29,997 bases of DNA from positions 1 through 29,997 of IMG/VR virus record IMGVR_UViG_3300037488_000203; one strand, given 5' to 3'. How positions within the stretch are numbered: the first letter of the stretch is position 1; every line of letters begins with the position of its first letter. The DNA is from a virus. Shown piece by piece: positions 29,339 through 29,997 of this stretch. Below the pieces are notes generated by a model. It was not told the origin of the DNA. It ran no database searches and saw nothing but the letters and a program-made list of their open reading frames with translations. The position numbers and the translations under genes were made by a program.

Positions 29339-29597
29339 AATTAAAACAGAATACATTGACAAAACTGTCAGAGTGTATGATCGCATCTTAGGACAGCGTT
29401 CTATCGTGGTGGCTAAGATAGACATTAGCAAAGTTAAGTACTACCAATCTATAGGACTTGGATATATCTTTGAGGAAGTACCTACAGTTATCAAGTATGA
29501 GGCAGTTGAGCCACCTATTCCTGCTGAGTCAGTAGAGGTAGAACCTAAGCCTAAAAAGAAACGTAAGAAAAAACCTGCTCAAGATGGGCAAGCATAA
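29325..29597 (+). CDS. Small protein with basic Pro/Lys tail next to terS
   Basis: The protein has 90 residues. The first 55 form a small beta domain (IKTEYIDKTVRVYDRILGQ, then KYYQSIGLGYIFEEVPTVI). The tail is Pro/Glu-rich and then strongly basic (KPKKKRKKKP), which suggests nucleic-acid contact. It overlaps terS by 14 bases. Its position before the terminase suggests a head or packaging accessory role, without firmer evidence. Confidence 0.6.
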   Translation: MSNFKIKTEYIDKTVRVYDRILGQRSIVVAKIDISKVKYYQSIGLGYIFEEVPTVIKYEAVEPPIPAESVEVEPKPKKKRKKKPAQDGQA

Positions 29598-29997
29598 GTA
29601 CGTTGAGTCACCTGAGAAACTCCTGCAAATGTGGGATGAGTATAAAAAGTCAGTTGACAAAGACCCCGAAATGGAGGAAATTGTTAATATTAAAACAGGT
29701 GAGATAGTTCATATAGCTAAAAAGAAACCGTATCTTAGAAGTGGCTTTGAGTCATTTGTCTATAGGAATTATGGCTTTTTAGTGAAGCAATATTTGGATA
29801 ATCAGGATAAGTTATATTCTGAATATATGGGAGTCATAACGTGCATAAGGACTGAATGGGAAACTGACCAAGTATCAGGAACCATGACAGGCAAGTACAA
29901 AGCTCCTAACTTGACAGCTCGACTTAATGGGTTAGGTGATAAGCAAGATATCACAACACAGGGTCAGTCTATCAATGAGATTAAGGTTAATATTATT
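29584..29997 (+). CDS. terS: Terminase small subunit, N-terminal part (gene crosses the contig join)
   Basis: The ATG at 29584 opens a frame that runs off the window and continues from base 1 to the stop at 153; 139 residues in all (89 before base 29851). The N-terminal part (KYVESPEKLLQMWDEYKKSV, then KKPYLRSGFESFVYRNYGFL) has the pattern of P22 Gp3-like small terminases: a first helix with W-x-E-Y, the K-P-Y/F-x-x-x-G-x-x-x-F/Y loop that starts the HTH, and a bundle of helices. TerS binds the packaging start and loads TerL. It overlaps the 90-residue gene before it. Confidence 0.78.
   Translation, partial: MGKHKYVESPEKLLQMWDEYKKSVDKDPEMEEIVNIKTGEIVHIAKKKPYLRSGFESFVYRNYGFLVKQYLDNQDKLYSEYMGVITCIRTEWETDQVSGTMTGKYKAPNLTARLNGLGDKQDITTQGQSINEIKVNII
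29851..29997. repeat. Terminal direct repeat, right copy
   Basis: Identical to bases 1-147 except 29871 (A here, G at base 21). See the left copy for the reasoning; the difference suggests strain variation in the sampled population or a read error. Confidence 0.93.

Noticed and set aside
1-29997. Integrase, excision or lysogeny module
   Set aside because: No recombinase of the tyrosine or serine type and no clear CI-type repressor were seen in any frame; the only HTH candidate is the 72-residue protein at 27875.

Overview
The window is a complete or nearly complete genome of a small tailed phage, about 29.85 kb. The last 147 bases repeat the first 147 with one silent difference, so the contig closes into a circle (or a circularly permuted linear molecule), and the terminase small-subunit gene runs across the join. 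Several things point to a Bacteroidota host, probably Flavobacteriia-like: early promoters of the TTTG-N19-TAnnTTTG type, A-rich leaders without Shine-Dalgarno sites, a DUF3127-type single-strand-binding protein ending DDLPF, and structural proteins of a type I associate with that phylum. I see no integrase and no clear repressor, so a virulent lifestyle or an episomal one seems most likely. A tape measure gene and a tail tube gene imply a long tail, most likely siphovirus-like.

Layout. From 29177 through the join to 1367 lies a packaging unit (two small proteins, TerS, TerL). 1397-8681 holds two large distal-tail proteins, the tape measure and a small tail protein. 8700-11824 is a host-recognition block: a fibre, two small partners, a lectin-like protein and a neck-type protein. 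11819-13073 is the only minus-strand block, two related proteins resembling tail-assembly chaperones. 13118-15617 encodes the prohead protease (with scaffold-like tail), the major capsid protein and the tail tube. 15698-19214 encodes a small structural protein, portal, connector, two holin-like membrane proteins, an L,D-transpeptidase-fold lysis candidate and an AT-hook-like protein, and ends in a strong terminator. 19356-21631 is an early operon of small proteins including an HNH nuclease and a DnaA-domain-IV-like protein. 21652-22086 is a terminator, an AT-rich gap with iteron-like repeats (candidate origin) and a structured RNA. 22087-26336 holds an unusually AT-rich nuclease gene, a prim-pol/SF3 helicase and a VRR-NUC nuclease. 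26397-29190 has ERF annealase, exonuclease, SSB, small proteins and a sigma-factor-like gene.

How the parts seem to work together. Host RNA polymerase would read the early genes from TAnnTTTG promoters (19300-19330, 21959-21966, 26346-26376). The last gene of that set resembles a small sigma factor. Five copies of a different element, TACAATATAGGTATG preceded by a TTnTAA-like box 15-16 bases upstream, each end exactly on the start codon of a late gene (1397, 8700, 13118, 15698, 29177). I read these as phage late promoters making leaderless mRNAs, possibly served by the phage sigma factor. One of them overlaps, face to face, a host-type promoter for the minus-strand pair.

The strongest candidates for something undescribed are this leaderless late-promoter set, and the RNA at 21968-22086. 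That RNA has two interleaved stems (a pseudoknot) and a third, mutually exclusive pairing that would cover the bases touching the start codon of the AT-rich nuclease gene. The phage genome is also strongly CpG-poor, and a 0.5 kb segment of the fibre gene is not, which marks a swapped receptor-binding module.
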